From positions 434,001-498,000 of the forward strand of contig NZ_SPNJ01000001.1 of assembly GCF_004563925.1 (NCBI RefSeq): DNA of 64,000 bases, written 5' to 3'. Source of the stretch: Herbaspirillum sp. 3R11. Lineage in GTDB: Bacteria; Pseudomonadota; Gammaproteobacteria; Burkholderiales; Burkholderiaceae_D. Below, one piece after another: positions 17,981 to 24,032 of the stretch. The notes below the pieces were generated by a model. That model searched no databases, had not been told where the DNA came from, and saw only the letters and a program-made list of their open reading frames with translations. Position numbers and translations under genes: made by a program. The first letter of the stretch is position 1, and each line of letters begins with the position of its first letter.

Positions 17981-18185
17981 CTTGTACGGTGCTAGGGATG
18001 CGTGTTTGGCGCTTGCGGGGCAACGGATTCCGCAAAACAATCAGCCCGGTTTCGACGGGCTTTCTTCCCAATGCGACCCGCACCAGGTCGCGCATTTCAG
18101 CGCTGGTCGCAAGGCCAAGCTCCTCCGGATTGAGGAGCTTGAGCAGCAGATCCTGAATGCGCGGATCTATCGGCCTTGTTCTCAT
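17928..18185 (-). CDS. Small hypothetical phage protein
   Basis: The 85-residue protein begins at an ATG overlapping the upstream stop (ATGA), like its neighbours in the leftward operon. It starts MRTRPIDPRIQDLLLKLLNP and contains a short acidic helix followed by a basic C-terminus. No known domain is recognised. The coupling is the main evidence that it is real. Confidence 0.6.
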   Translation of the reverse strand: MRTRPIDPRIQDLLLKLLNPEELGLATSAEMRDLVRVALGRKPVETGLIVLRNPLPRKRQTRIPSTVQVRSDSRRGQALWWRYGR

Positions 18186-18625
18186 GGTGTCTCCGCTGCA
18201 GTCTGGATCAATGCATCGACGTAGTTCAGGTTCATGGTCCGGGTCTCGGCCTTCAGGGTCGCCAGTGCTTCACGCACCAAGTCGACGTCCGACTGAAAAA
18301 TCATCATTCCATACTTGAACTTGTTGGCGAGCTGGCGGAGCGGGGCCGTTGGCATTTCGCGCTCGGCGATATGAGCGTGCAGCTCGTACACCTCGGCGAA
18401 GCCGTTGATCGCTGGCGCTAGTTCAAACCACTCATGGCTGCTAGGCACCTGAAAGACTGCAGTGCCGCCCTGGTCGTCGATGTCGCCGGTCGTTTGGAGA
18501 GTCGTGACGATCTGCTCCATCTGGCCGAACGCAGCTGCGATTTTCCAGGGCATGCTTGCAATGGTGCGGGTGCCTGGCTCGATCCGCTTATGTGCGCGGC
18601 GGTCGCGTCGATCCCAGCGGCTCAT
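18182..18625 (-). CDS. Hypothetical phage protein
   Basis: The ATG at 18625 overlaps the stop of the ParB-like gene (ATGA) and gives 147 residues. A longer frame reaching 18895 lies antisense to nothing but inside the ParB-like gene and lacks a start signal. The protein opens with a basic stretch (MSRWDRRDRRAHKRIEPGTR) and then is mainly helical (PWKIAAAFGQMEQIVTTL; LRQLANKFKYGMMIF). Function unknown. Confidence 0.68.
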   Translation of the reverse strand: MSRWDRRDRRAHKRIEPGTRTIASMPWKIAAAFGQMEQIVTTLQTTGDIDDQGGTAVFQVPSSHEWFELAPAINGFAEVYELHAHIAEREMPTAPLRQLANKFKYGMMIFQSDVDLVREALATLKAETRTMNLNYVDALIQTAAETP

Positions 18626-20727
18626 TTTGGATCCTTCGCGGTAGCGGTGTTCTTTTCTTCTGCCAGTTGGTCCGGCGTCTTGAACGGCCATGCGGACTTT
18701 GCTGGGGCCACCGGCTGACGCAGCGCGAACTCCACTGGGCCGGCTTTGCGCTCGAACTCGGAGCGATGAAGGCGGCCGATATTCCAGTGATCGTGCGTCG
18801 GCTCGGTTGGCGGATATGGATTCGTTGTCGAAAGGTCGGTGCAGTTGTAGCCCTCTGTATAGGCCGGCTGCTTTTCGACGTCGACCAAGGACCAATCCTG
18901 CGCATCTGCTGCAGGCGCAGCCGTAGGAGGGGTAGGAGCGGCTGCGGCGGCTTTGGCCTTTGGTGCTGCCTTCTTCGGTTTGGCGGGTGACTTCTTCGCT
19001 GCAGGCTTGGTTGCAGCGGGGGCCGGCTTTGCGGCAGTCACTGTTTCATCAGCCTTGTTTGTCTTTGGCACGGCAATCGCTGCCTGCTTTTCTTTTGCTT
19101 TGCTCTCGGCCTTGATGCGTGCTGCGCGGAGCTTGCTGTTTGCTTCCGCCGTCGCTTCGGCTTTGTGCTGGGCCTTGATCTTTGCAGCGTCGACGCCGTG
19201 GCGTTTCGCAGCGTTAGCGAGTTCTTCTGGCGCTTCATCGTTGTTGTTGTAGTTGCTGTTGGCCTGCGTGCAGCTAAAGATTGATGCCGTCCAGATGACG
19301 TCAGCCAGCTCGCCAGTATTGAGCGACCGCAGTTTGTCGGCCAGTTCCTTGCGGCCGTCGTAGCTTGCCATGCTGACGTCCCAGCCGAGAAACTTGAGGA
19401 GCCTGCGCAGCGTGTTGCTCTCGGTGCGGTGCAAGACATGCGCGGCAACCATCTGCCAGTCTTCAAACTGCGGACCCGTCGCCTGCATGTTTTCGCGGAT
19501 TTTGGAAAGCACATCGACGCGGAATTCGGTGTTGAACTTCGCTTTCTTGATGGCGGCTTTTTCGGAATCGCTAAGCGAACCTCCGGACAGGGATATGCCC
19601 AGCTCTTTCACGGCCGGCTTCAGATCGTCCATGCTGATCAGTTCAATCACATCCTGAGTAACTGGATGGCGAACAGCGACCGGGTCAATGCCGCTCGCTT
19701 TTGCCAACTGCCCGTAGGTGCGGTTCTTTGGGTCTCGATAGCATGTCTCTGACGGCTTCTTGAACGTCTCGTCCGTGCTATCGCTTGTGCCATACGGGAA
19801 TATTTTCTTCGCCGCTGCCGTGTCGTCGATAACTGTGCGGCCGCGCTCCTTGGCCTTGTTGACTTGGATAGTCGACCAAGCAGAGCGTTTCTGACTGAAG
19901 CACGCGGTGTCTGTGCAGACGTCTGCACTTTCGACGTCGGGGAACTGATCAGGCTGATTGCCGGTGCGTTTTGGGCATGTCGTGCATGCGCCGACCTTCG
20001 GCAGCAGCGCTTCATCTTTGATGTTGAATGGAGCTTCCTTCAGCTTGAGCATGAACTTGCGCTGAATCAGGTTGATGGCGACGCGTTGCGACATAGGGTC
20101 TTTGTTCTTGTCGCCAGCGATCTCGCCGCATGCTTCCATCTGCAGCTTGGAGCCGGGGATGCGCGCAATAAGAACTGCCAGCGACAGGGTCAGGTGCTTT
20201 GCATAGAACAGTTTGCGTGCGCCATCGCACAAGTCCAGTAGCTTCATGCTGGCATCAACATAGGCTTTGCTGCGATTGATCTTTTCGGCCAGGTCGAGAC
20301 GCTTGTAGCCGTAGGTCTTGATCAATTGCTCGAAACCTTCCGCCTCCTCCAGTGGGTGCAGGTCGCGGCGCTGCAGGTTTTCCAGCACCTGAATTTCGTA
20401 TACCTGCTGGTCCGTAAGCACGCGAATCAGGACGGGGATTTTGGTCAGTCCTGCAATGAGCGATGCGCGCCAGCGTTGTTCTCCGGCTACGACCTCCAAG
20501 TCCTGCGGCTCGGCCTTCGTCGGTGTGACGGGCCGCATCAGGATCGGCTGAACGATGCCGTACTCCTTGATGCTGCCGGCCAGATCCTTCAGGAAGGCTT
20601 CGTCAAAAATCTTGCGCGGGTTCGTCTTGGAAGCGCGGGTGCGGCTGCGTTCGACGACCTTGAATTCGCTGTCGGGGACAAGTTCAAATTTGCCGTCGAC
20701 GACGGGCGTGGTGGTGGCGAGTTCCAT
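18622..20727 (-). CDS. Large ParB/Spo0J-like DNA-binding protein
   Basis: The 701-residue protein has an N-terminal ParB domain (about 20-120: NPRKIFDEAFLKDLAGSIKE, VVAGEQRWRASLIAG, ENLQRRDLHPLEEA). A KorB-like helix-turn-helix follows (about 140-170, KRLDLAEKINRSKAYVDASM). The middle has a cysteine cluster (GACTTCPKRTGNQPD...DVCTDTACF), and the C-terminus is a low-complexity Lys/Ala/Pro region (about 545-640) resembling a histone-like tail. It is over twice the size of a plasmid ParB, and no ParA partner is seen. It heads the conserved part of the leftward operon. One of six prophage-wide 14-bp palindromes lies inside it, making it a candidate binder of those sites. Confidence 0.88.
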   Translation of the reverse strand: MELATTTPVVDGKFELVPDSEFKVVERSRTRASKTNPRKIFDEAFLKDLAGSIKEYGIVQPILMRPVTPTKAEPQDLEVVAGEQRWRASLIAGLTKIPVLIRVLTDQQVYEIQVLENLQRRDLHPLEEAEGFEQLIKTYGYKRLDLAEKINRSKAYVDASMKLLDLCDGARKLFYAKHLTLSLAVLIARIPGSKLQMEACGEIAGDKNKDPMSQRVAINLIQRKFMLKLKEAPFNIKDEALLPKVGACTTCPKRTGNQPDQFPDVESADVCTDTACFSQKRSAWSTIQVNKAKERGRTVIDDTAAAKKIFPYGTSDSTDETFKKPSETCYRDPKNRTYGQLAKASGIDPVAVRHPVTQDVIELISMDDLKPAVKELGISLSGGSLSDSEKAAIKKAKFNTEFRVDVLSKIRENMQATGPQFEDWQMVAAHVLHRTESNTLRRLLKFLGWDVSMASYDGRKELADKLRSLNTGELADVIWTASIFSCTQANSNYNNNDEAPEELANAAKRHGVDAAKIKAQHKAEATAEANSKLRAARIKAESKAKEKQAAIAVPKTNKADETVTAAKPAPAATKPAAKKSPAKPKKAAPKAKAAAAAPTPPTAAPAADAQDWSLVDVEKQPAYTEGYNCTDLSTTNPYPPTEPTHDHWNIGRLHRSEFERKAGPVEFALRQPVAPAKSAWPFKTPDQLAEEKNTATAKDPK
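19914..19927. repeat. Palindrome TGCAGACGTCTGCA, copy 1
   Basis: Perfect 14-bp palindrome (G before, C after) inside the ParB-like gene. It is one of six identical copies in the prophage. Confidence 0.85.
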
Positions 20728-20742
20728 TGTGTGGATCCTTAG

Positions 20743-21063
20743 TTAAGTGGCAGAGCGGGAGTTGCTTTCGGGGACGTAGAACAGCAATGCGCCGGAGGCG
20801 CTAACGGCCGAAGCGTGAAGGGGAAGGGTTACGGTGATTTGCCATGCGGTGCTGCCCGGCAGGCGAGGGGCTTGAACGGCGCGCACTGGAGCGCTGACCT
20901 CGTAGCCCTTCGATTCCATGCGTGCAATCACATTGGCCAGCGAGTTGGACTCGTTGCGAAGCAGTAGGGCGCTGCGAGTCGCTCCGGCGTCGAGTGCGTC
21001 GCTCAGCGCATGGATTGTCATTGCCGCCGCCGGCGTTGATACAGACGGCTGGACGCGCTTCAT
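20743..21063 (-). CDS. Hypothetical phage protein
   Basis: The 106-residue protein starts at an ATG overlapping the upstream stop and ends 16 bp before the ParB-like gene. A helical N-terminal half (ALSDALDAGATRSALLLRNE) is followed by a predicted beta-rich segment (WQITVTLPLHASAVSASGAL). No family is recognised. Confidence 0.62.
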   Translation of the reverse strand: MKRVQPSVSTPAAAMTIHALSDALDAGATRSALLLRNESNSLANVIARMESKGYEVSAPVRAVQAPRLPGSTAWQITVTLPLHASAVSASGALLFYVPESNSRSAT

Positions 21064-21356
21064 TGGTCGCTCCGCTTAGCTGGAGCGGTCGCGCCGCAAG
21101 CGCGTTGGCGTGCTACGACGCCATCGGCAGTGTCTGGCCAAGACTGCTTGCAGATATCCAGCAGCTGCGCCTGAACGGCTGGCGTCAACTTGGGGGCGCG
21201 AGCGGCCATGATGCCGTGCGATACCCCGCGTTTATATGCACTGGTGACGCGCTCGATCTCTTCGTTGCGGTGAAAGTGGTTGTAGATGACAAGCAACACC
21301 AGGATGACGACGGCTGCAATCACGGTATCAATCAGCATTTGACGGATGCGGTTCAT
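21060..21356 (-). CDS. Small single-pass membrane protein
   Basis: From the ATG at 21356 the protein has 98 residues. It has one N-terminal membrane helix (about 10-25, TVIAAVVILVLLVIY) and a cytoplasmic helical tail with two Cys. The ATG overlaps the upstream stop and its own stop overlaps the next start, so it sits in the coupled chain. Function unknown. Confidence 0.65.
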   Translation of the reverse strand: MNRIRQMLIDTVIAAVVILVLLVIYNHFHRNEEIERVTSAYKRGVSHGIMAARAPKLTPAVQAQLLDICKQSWPDTADGVVARQRACGATAPAKRSDQ

Positions 21357-21493
21357 AGTGGTCTCACGAATGTGGCGCACAGGCCGAAGCGGTCGAATGC
21401 AGACGTCTGCACATCGAAGCTGGACCGTGCAATGGCGGGATAAGCCCAGCGCTGGCCGGACTCGGTGGTGACGGTGATGTGGAAGGCTTTCAC
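21353..21493 (-). CDS. Very small hypothetical protein with GTG start
   Basis: A GTG at 21493 overlaps the stop of the upstream zinc-ribbon gene (GTGA) and opens a 46-residue frame beginning VKAFHITVTTESGQRW. It contains copy 2 of the 14-bp palindrome, read as VQTSA. The coupled overlaps on both sides are the main support. Confidence 0.55.
   Translation of the reverse strand: MKAFHITVTTESGQRWAYPAIARSSFDVQTSAFDRFGLCATFVRPL
21398..21411. repeat. Palindrome TGCAGACGTCTGCA, copy 2
   Basis: Perfect 14-bp palindrome (A before, C after) within the 46-residue frame of the leftward operon. Confidence 0.85.
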
Positions 21494-21666
21494 GATGCCG
21501 CCTTGATGCGGACGCAACTGACGCAGAGGCCGTACTGCTGCAACTGTTTGACGGTGATCTGCTTGCCGCAGTCGCAACGGCGGCGGTTGTGGACGTATGG
21601 CGGTTTGCTTGCCGCAGTGGTCGCACGAAAGCGTTCGGTGCTGAGAGGTGTGAAGCCGATGATCAT
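21490..21666 (-). CDS. 58-residue zinc-ribbon protein
   Basis: The ATG at 21666 overlaps the upstream stop and its own stop overlaps the next GTG. The protein (MIIGFTPLSTERF...) has a CxC and a CxxC pair (RRRCDCGKQ and YGLCVSCVR) about 15 residues apart, the spacing of a small treble-clef/zinc ribbon. Such proteins in phage early operons usually bind nucleic acid or a host protein. Function is otherwise unknown. Confidence 0.68.
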   Translation of the reverse strand: MIIGFTPLSTERFRATTAASKPPYVHNRRRCDCGKQITVKQLQQYGLCVSCVRIKAAS

Positions 21667-21974
21667 GCTGGCTCCAGCTCTTTAGTTGGGGTTGGTGTGA
21701 AGAGATTGCGGATCATCTGCTCGCCGCTGAACACTTGCGGTGGGCGCTTGCGATGCAGGTAGTGCGGTTCGACGACCACCTGCCAGTTGCGATAAGCCAC
21801 GACATAGCCATAGACAAGGCCGGGGCCGCCTCCGGGCGCGCCGTCGAGGCAATGCCTCGTGGCGGCTGCCTCGATAATTTCCAGTTCGGTTTCGTTGGGA
21901 ATCAGGAACTCGCCTGCGAGGTTTGCTGGCGCACGGAATACGACGATCTCGCCGACTGCGAAGGGGCCGTTCAT
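21663..21974 (-). CDS. Hypothetical phage protein with SH3-like N-terminus
   Basis: From the ATG at 21974 the protein has 103 residues. The segment FAVGEIVVFRAPANLAGE followed by VYGYVVAYRNWQVVVEPHYL looks like a small beta-barrel of the KOW/SH3 kind, but this is only a pattern impression. Start and stop both overlap neighbours by ATGA. Confidence 0.6.
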   Translation of the reverse strand: MNGPFAVGEIVVFRAPANLAGEFLIPNETELEIIEAAATRHCLDGAPGGGPGLVYGYVVAYRNWQVVVEPHYLHRKRPPQVFSGEQMIRNLFTPTPTKELEPA

Positions 21975-22177
21975 TTGGCACCTCGCTTGGTTTTGCCCTT
22001 CAGCTTGTCGAGGTCGCGTTGCGTTGCGATTTGCTTGCGTGCTTCGGCGCAGGTCATGCCGAGGGGCCACGCGCTGGGAAGCGCTGGTCGTTGCGAGCGG
22101 ATGGAACTGATCGGCTGGAGAAAGTTAATGCGCCGTGGGAGTTGGAATGCTGCAGCTCTGTGTTTTCGGGATTGCAT
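21971..22177 (-). CDS. First small gene of the leftward early operon
   Basis: The 68-residue basic protein (many Arg/Lys, ending KLKGKTKRGAK) starts 38 bp downstream of the predicted leftward -10 box with GAGG before its ATG. It is followed by the ATGA-coupled chain. No family recognised; position corresponds to early leftward genes of lambda-like phages. Confidence 0.6.
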   Translation of the reverse strand: MQSRKHRAAAFQLPRRINFLQPISSIRSQRPALPSAWPLGMTCAEARKQIATQRDLDKLKGKTKRGAK

Positions 22178-22214
22178 CGTCGGTCCTCATCTGGTTGTGA
22201 TGGAAAACGCGACG

Positions 22215-22256
22215 ATTAAACCATAGGTTTAAATTAAGAGTCAACCTCAGGTTTAA
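22215..22256 (-). promoter_or_regulatory. Leftward early promoter with two repressor operators (PL/OL-like)
   Basis: On the minus strand TTGACT (22239-22244) and TTTAAT (22215-22220) are 18 bp apart. Operator 1, TTAAACC-ATA-GGTTTAA (22216-22232), covers the -10 and spacer. Operator 2, GTCAACC-TCA-GGTTTAA (22240-22256), covers the -35. A third matching site sits in the rightward promoter. The 171-bp gap from 22178 to 22348 holds nothing else I can assign. Confidence 0.75.
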
Positions 22257-22348
22257 TGTGTGAAAAAATTAAACTGACGGTATGCTTACAGCGGGTTGAT
22301 TTTTGACAATGAACAATAGTGGTGCTGGAAGGGGCGGTGGTGGTTCAG

Positions 22349-22528
22349 ATGATTAAGAAGTCAGACGAGGGGGATGATGTGGTGGAGTTGCTGGAGGCGT
22401 ACAGGGGTATGGCACCTGAGGCACGGCGTATCTTGCTGGAGGCGGCCAGGCTCTATCTCCGGCGGTTCCCGGACAAGCGCTCTAAGGCGGTTTTACGGCT
22501 TGTTGTTGCGCGCAATAAGGTTAACTGA
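22349..22528 (+). CDS. Small hypothetical protein between the two switch operators
   Basis: A 59-residue frame from the ATG at 22349 (MIKKSDEGDDVVELLEAYRG) is acidic then basic and helical. It overlaps the repressor 3' end tail to tail by 36 bp. A TTGACA-like box lies upstream. I do not recognise it, and support beyond an open frame is modest. Confidence 0.45.
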   Translation: MIKKSDEGDDVVELLEAYRGMAPEARRILLEAARLYLRRFPDKRSKAVLRLVVARNKVN

Positions 22529-22873
22529 TTCAGCCTTTGGGGCGCTATCGATAGCGGCCTCAATCAGCGCGCGGCCCATAACGCTCGCCTCGCGATAGGA
22601 CGTCAGCATCCGCATTTCATCTGCGGTCACGTAGATGAGGGAGAGCGATTGTGCTGGCGCTGCCTCCGACTCCGTATCTTCTGATAGTAGGGCGTCGAGG
22701 GAAATCTGCAAGATGATTGCAACCTCTTTGGCCTTGGCTCTCGAAATATTCCCTGTTGCGATCCATTTGGACACGGCGGTATTAGACACGCTGGCCTGCT
22801 CTGCGAGCCAGCCCTGCGTCTTTTGCAGGCTTTTGAGGCGCTGCTTGATGATGGTGCCTACGTGTTTGGACAT
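22493..22873 (-). CDS. CI-like phage repressor (Xre HTH) without autocleavage domain
   Basis: The 126-residue protein has an N-terminal helix-turn-helix (about 18-45, GWLAEQASVSNTAVSKWIATG) typical of Xre/CI repressors. The C-terminal half is short and lacks the Ala-Gly cleavage site and Ser/Lys dyad of an S24 peptidase. It should therefore not self-cleave with RecA, so induction must go through another route. It is divergent from a Cro-like gene with matched operators on both flanks (TTAAACCnnnGGTTTAA). Confidence 0.82.
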   Translation of the reverse strand: MSKHVGTIIKQRLKSLQKTQGWLAEQASVSNTAVSKWIATGNISRAKAKEVAIILQISLDALLSEDTESEAAPAQSLSLIYVTADEMRMLTSYREASVMGRALIEAAIDSAPKAESVNLIARNNKP

Positions 22874-22919
22874 GTGTTGATTTTCAACTCTACGTTTATT
22901 AAGTTCAACAAACCTGCGC

Positions 22920-22949
22920 TTTACAAAGAATTAAACCTCTGGTTAAAAT
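22920..22949 (+). promoter_or_regulatory. Rightward early promoter with embedded operator (PR/OR-like)
   Basis: TTTACA (22920-22925) and TAAAAT (22944-22949) are 18 bp apart. The operator TTAAACC-TCT-GGTTAAA (22931-22947) fills the spacer. The -10 box ends 6 bp before the ATG at 22956, so the transcript would start at or next to the start codon. Confidence 0.72.
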
Positions 22950-22955
22950 GCGCGA

Positions 22956-23234
22956 ATGCAAAATGACCGGAAGACAACAATTGAAGAGGCCGTCGCCGCT
23001 GTGGACGGTCCATCAGAAATGGGGCGGCGCTGCGGTGTGACGCCGCAAGCCGTGTGCCGCTGGCTGCGGCGCGGCAAAGCCCCGAGTGATCGCTGCATAG
23101 CGATTGAGGTCGCGACGGGCGGGCGCTATACGCGCTACGTATTGCGGCCTGACGTGTTTGGTCGCCAGGACGCATCTGGTCAGCCTACCGTCCCGGCCGA
23201 TTCCTCCAAGTTGCCAGTCCCGGATGTGACGTAA
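22956..23234 (+). CDS. Cro-like / YdaS-type HTH regulator
   Basis: The 92-residue protein has a helix-turn-helix GRRCGVTPQAVCRWLRRGKAP (quoted in part: GVTPQAVCRWLRRGKAP) followed by SDRCIAIEVATGG, the pattern of YdaS/Cro proteins. It is divergent from the repressor. In lambda-like switches such a protein lowers repressor synthesis and commits the phage to lytic growth. The transcript may be leaderless. The C-terminal 30 residues look disordered. Confidence 0.8.
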   Translation: MQNDRKTTIEEAVAAVDGPSEMGRRCGVTPQAVCRWLRRGKAPSDRCIAIEVATGGRYTRYVLRPDVFGRQDASGQPTVPADSSKLPVPDVT

Positions 23235-23490
23235 CGATGTCATCTCCCAACTCCAAGACGCTCAAGTTGTCGCCGCTACGTAGTGCGCTGCCGATGGCTC
23301 TGAAGATCGAATCCGAGCCGGCGCTGGATAACCCCGTCATCGCAATCGCGGCCTCGGAAGTCAGCACGGCCTCAACGTCATCGAGGTTTGACTTGATCGC
23401 CTGTAGCACTGCGGTTGCTATTGCAGGCAGATCGTTGCGGGTGATCTTTGACGCGAGATGGACAAGCACCAGGTATTTGGCCGATTTCAT
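23185..23490 (-). CDS. Hypothetical protein on the opposite strand of the rightward arm
   Basis: The ATG at 23490 is preceded by GGAGGAATAAGAAAA, a strong ribosome site, and gives 101 residues (MKSAKYLVLVHLASKITRND...). It overlaps the 3' end of the Cro-like gene by 50 bp. The sequence looks like a small alpha/beta fold with no recognised family. A gene read from the prophage strand here could be expressed in the lysogen. Confidence 0.58.
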   Translation of the reverse strand: MKSAKYLVLVHLASKITRNDLPAIATAVLQAIKSNLDDVEAVLTSEAAIAMTGLSSAGSDSIFRAIGSALRSGDNLSVLELGDDIVTSHPGLATWRNRPGR

Positions 23491-23576
23491 TTTTCTTATT
23501 CCTCCAACGTTTGATGTGTGGGCGAAGCATAGCGAACCGCACAGAAAAATATAACCACCAGAAAAGGGCATACGTT

Positions 23577-24032
23577 GTGAACATTCGTAAGGCGCTCCTC
23601 GGAATGATCCGAGCAATTGGTTGGGACTCGATGTGCGACGTCCTGACAATGACGCGGCAGCAACTGGAGAATCGGCTGTACGAACGCCGTGGCCAGGGCA
23701 TCACTGTTGACCTCGCATTGGAGATGCAAGCGGCCAGCGGTACGACACTGTTTGCCCAAGCGATAGCGGTCGCAAGCGGCGGCTCGTTCGTCAAGCTGCC
23801 GCCTGGGATGGAGGGCGATCAGGAAGAGTTGCTCGCCAAGTTCAACCGTCTATACATGCATGTTGGCCTGCTGTCGGCTCGATACGCCGAGTACACGGCC
23901 GACAACGAAGTCGACAAGCGCGAGCGGGCGGACTTGATTGCGATTGGCAACGAGATATCGCAAGCGACGCAGGAGCTGCTTGCGCTGACTTTCCGGACGT
24001 TCTGCGCACCTGAGCAGGGGGCCGCTGAGTGA
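23577..24032 (+). CDS. YmfL/CII-like phage regulatory protein
   Basis: The GTG at 23577, after AAAAGGG, gives 151 residues. NIRKALLGMIRAIGWDSM, then LENRLYERRGQ, LALEMQAASGTTLFAQAIA and SGGSFVKLP match the pattern I associate with the YmfL family of e14-like prophages, which occupy the CII position. Members are thought to regulate early transcription. It overlaps the primase-helicase start. Confidence 0.78.
   Translation: MNIRKALLGMIRAIGWDSMCDVLTMTRQQLENRLYERRGQGITVDLALEMQAASGTTLFAQAIAVASGGSFVKLPPGMEGDQEELLAKFNRLYMHVGLLSARYAEYTADNEVDKRERADLIAIGNEISQATQELLALTFRTFCAPEQGAAE

Noticed and set aside
18626-18895. N-terminal extension of the 147-residue protein up to 18895
   Set aside because: The extension lies inside the ParB-like gene in another frame; the ATGA-coupled ATG at 18625 is the better start.
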